DNA from: JBIYSM02 sp044759095 | Lineage (GTDB): Bacteria; Bacillota; Bacilli; Brevibacillales; Brevibacillaceae | Length of the DNA stretch: 64,000 nucleotides | Assembly (NCBI RefSeq): GCF_044759095.2 | Contig: NZ_JBIYSM020000013.1 | Coordinates: 24,483-88,482 of the forward strand | Reading direction: 5' to 3' | Part shown: piece by piece, positions 63,104-64,000 of the stretch | Layout of the letters: the number at the start of each line of letters is the position of its first letter | How positions within the stretch are numbered: the first letter of the stretch is position 1 | Notes under the pieces: generated by a model | Databases searched by the model: none | The model's input: only the letters and a program-made list of their open reading frames with translations | Told to the model about the DNA's origin: nothing | Made by a program: the position numbers and the translations under genes

Positions 63104-63895
63104 ATGTCAGATGCATTTGTTGTCAGGTCATTAGAAGAAGTCCAATTTTGGTCCAGAATTATGAAAGAACATTCTCTTTTCCTTCGATTAGGGTTTCATT
63201 GTGACGATACAAAACTAATTGATGAAGCCAATCGGTTTTACACCATTTTTGAAGAAATAGAAAATCAGGCACTTTCATTTTCACCAGATACAGACCCTCA
63301 AAAAATCTTTGACTTTAACAGTATTGTCCACAATGCGGTTCGTCACATTTGGAATTTTAAGCGAAAAGTACTTGGATTCATTATTCGTTGCAAGATTGGC
63401 GGAAACAATTTTCCCTTGCTGGTCGATCATGTCAGCAGGGAAGCTGCCTATTTCATGAAGCGATTAGAGCAATTGAATACGGGAAACCTTGATCCCTTAC
63501 CAGATGCCATCATCAATGAAAATGTATTCTTTCTTAAAATCATGGCAGACCACGCCAAATTTATTAACCACTTACTGGATCCTTCAGAAAGAAAACTTGT
63601 AGAACAGGCTCGTGAGTTTAGCCATGACTTTGATCAACTCCTTTTTCAAGCGATTGACCTTGATTCAATGCGACCGCAATCCCAAACTCCCCCTCTCCTT
63701 CATCAATTTGTCGATCAAAATCGTGTTTCCGTTCGTCAATTGCGTGACTTCAAGAAGACAGCTCATGATCTGATTGAGGCATGCAGAATCAAAAGCATTA
63801 TCCCGCCGCTGCTTGCTGATCATGTTTTCAGAGAAGCATCACACTTTCTTGAAATATTGGATGCGTTTGAGGCGGCTTTGTCCTCCTCGAAATAA
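63104..63895 (+). CDS. DUF2935 family helical protein
   Basis: 263 residues built of two similar halves, each beginning with an EFW-like RIMKEHSLFLRLG or KIMADHAKFINHL pattern and ending in a DHV-REA motif (LLVDHVSREAAYFMK, LLADHVFREASHFLE). This matches DUF2935, a predicted ferritin-like helical bundle of unknown function, possibly metal-binding through conserved Glu/His. Codon use is AT-richer than in the coat and pro genes next to it. GGGGAGG precedes the ATG. Confidence 0.82.
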   Translation: MSDAFVVRSLEEVQFWSRIMKEHSLFLRLGFHCDDTKLIDEANRFYTIFEEIENQALSFSPDTDPQKIFDFNSIVHNAVRHIWNFKRKVLGFIIRCKIGGNNFPLLVDHVSREAAYFMKRLEQLNTGNLDPLPDAIINENVFFLKIMADHAKFINHLLDPSERKLVEQAREFSHDFDQLLFQAIDLDSMRPQSQTPPLLHQFVDQNRVSVRQLRDFKKTAHDLIEACRIKSIIPPLLADHVFREASHFLEILDAFEAALSSSK

Positions 63896-63902
63896 CGATC
63901 AT

Positions 63903-64000
63903 AAGAAAACCCACCCGGCATTCGCTATTCTCACCCCACTCGGCGGTAGCTATCGCTGAGCCGAGTGGGGTCCCTTTTTTCGCCGGGCGGGGCCCCGAAC
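63903..64000 (+). repeat. Hairpin repeat B, copy 4, with a second copy nested in its loop
   Basis: Outer arms CCCACCCGGC (63910-63919) and GCCGGGCGGG (63982-63991), tail GGCCCCGAAC cut by the window end. In the loop sits a second element: an 11-bp perfect stem CCCCACTCGGC/GCCGAGTGGGG (63934-63944 with 63960-63970), loop with TAGCTATCGCT, tail TCCC and six T. The inner hairpin could terminate the DUF2935 transcript. Confidence 0.8.

Overview
The window comes from the chromosome of a moderately GC-rich, endospore-forming Firmicute, most likely Brevibacillus or a close relative. The evidence is family-level: a sufC-D-S-U-B operon in Bacillus order, fadN-fadA-fadE with FadR-type boxes, S-box (SAM-I) riboswitches on methionine-salvage operons, a T-box in front of proBAC, CotF-like spore coat proteins, and strong gram-positive ribosome-binding sites. 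No rRNA, tRNA or CRISPR array was seen. Species assignment is inference.

Layout. 1-5.7 kb: partial iron alcohol dehydrogenase, flotillin plus NfeD partner, then a scar joining an enhancer-binding-protein fragment to a truncated hybrid histidine kinase, and a 30-residue membrane peptide gene under a c-di-GMP-I-like riboswitch. 5.9-12.3 kb: Nudix and SUFU-like genes, then the Fe-S assembly operon sufCDSUB. 12.3-13.6 kb: AT-richer accessory patch with transposase debris, a repeat, and a PIN toxin/antitoxin-like pair with a palindromic operator. 13.7-18.4 kb: pckA, amhX and small genes. 18.7-21 kb: CHASE4-like/GGDEF/EAL protein. 21-27 kb: gcvH, ykuV-ykuU redox pair, aminotransferase with a Spx/ArsC-like protein, a deacetylase. 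27-32 kb: orphan amino-acid ABC ATPase, P1B metal ATPase with a Fur/PerR-like box, sppA-yteJ. 32-39.5 kb: membrane protein, tandem structured repeats, MFS transporter, BmrCD-like heterodimeric ABC exporter, GNAT. 39.5-45 kb: divergent mtnKA and mtnWXB, each under its own SAM-I riboswitch. 45-49 kb: 2OG-Fe(II) oxygenase, DeoR-type regulator, receptor-like signalling protein. 49-54.5 kb: fatty-acid beta-oxidation operon. 54.5-57.5 kb: ABC exporter. 57.7-61.3 kb: T-box-proBAC. 61.4-64 kb: P-loop/Asp23-like protein, two spore coat proteins, a DUF2935 protein.

Most of the sequence is ordinary core metabolism. The unusual material lies between the genes. One family is a 132-bp, almost invariant, multi-hairpin repeat (four copies, two in exact tandem), ending on the minus strand in a terminator-like hairpin. 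The other is a GC-rich hairpin repeat with a GGGGCCCC tail (six loci, one with a copy nested in the loop of another). Further points of interest are the riboswitch-controlled micropeptide, the kinase/enhancer-binding-protein scar, the GGDEF domain that has lost a metal-binding Asp, and the PIN module.
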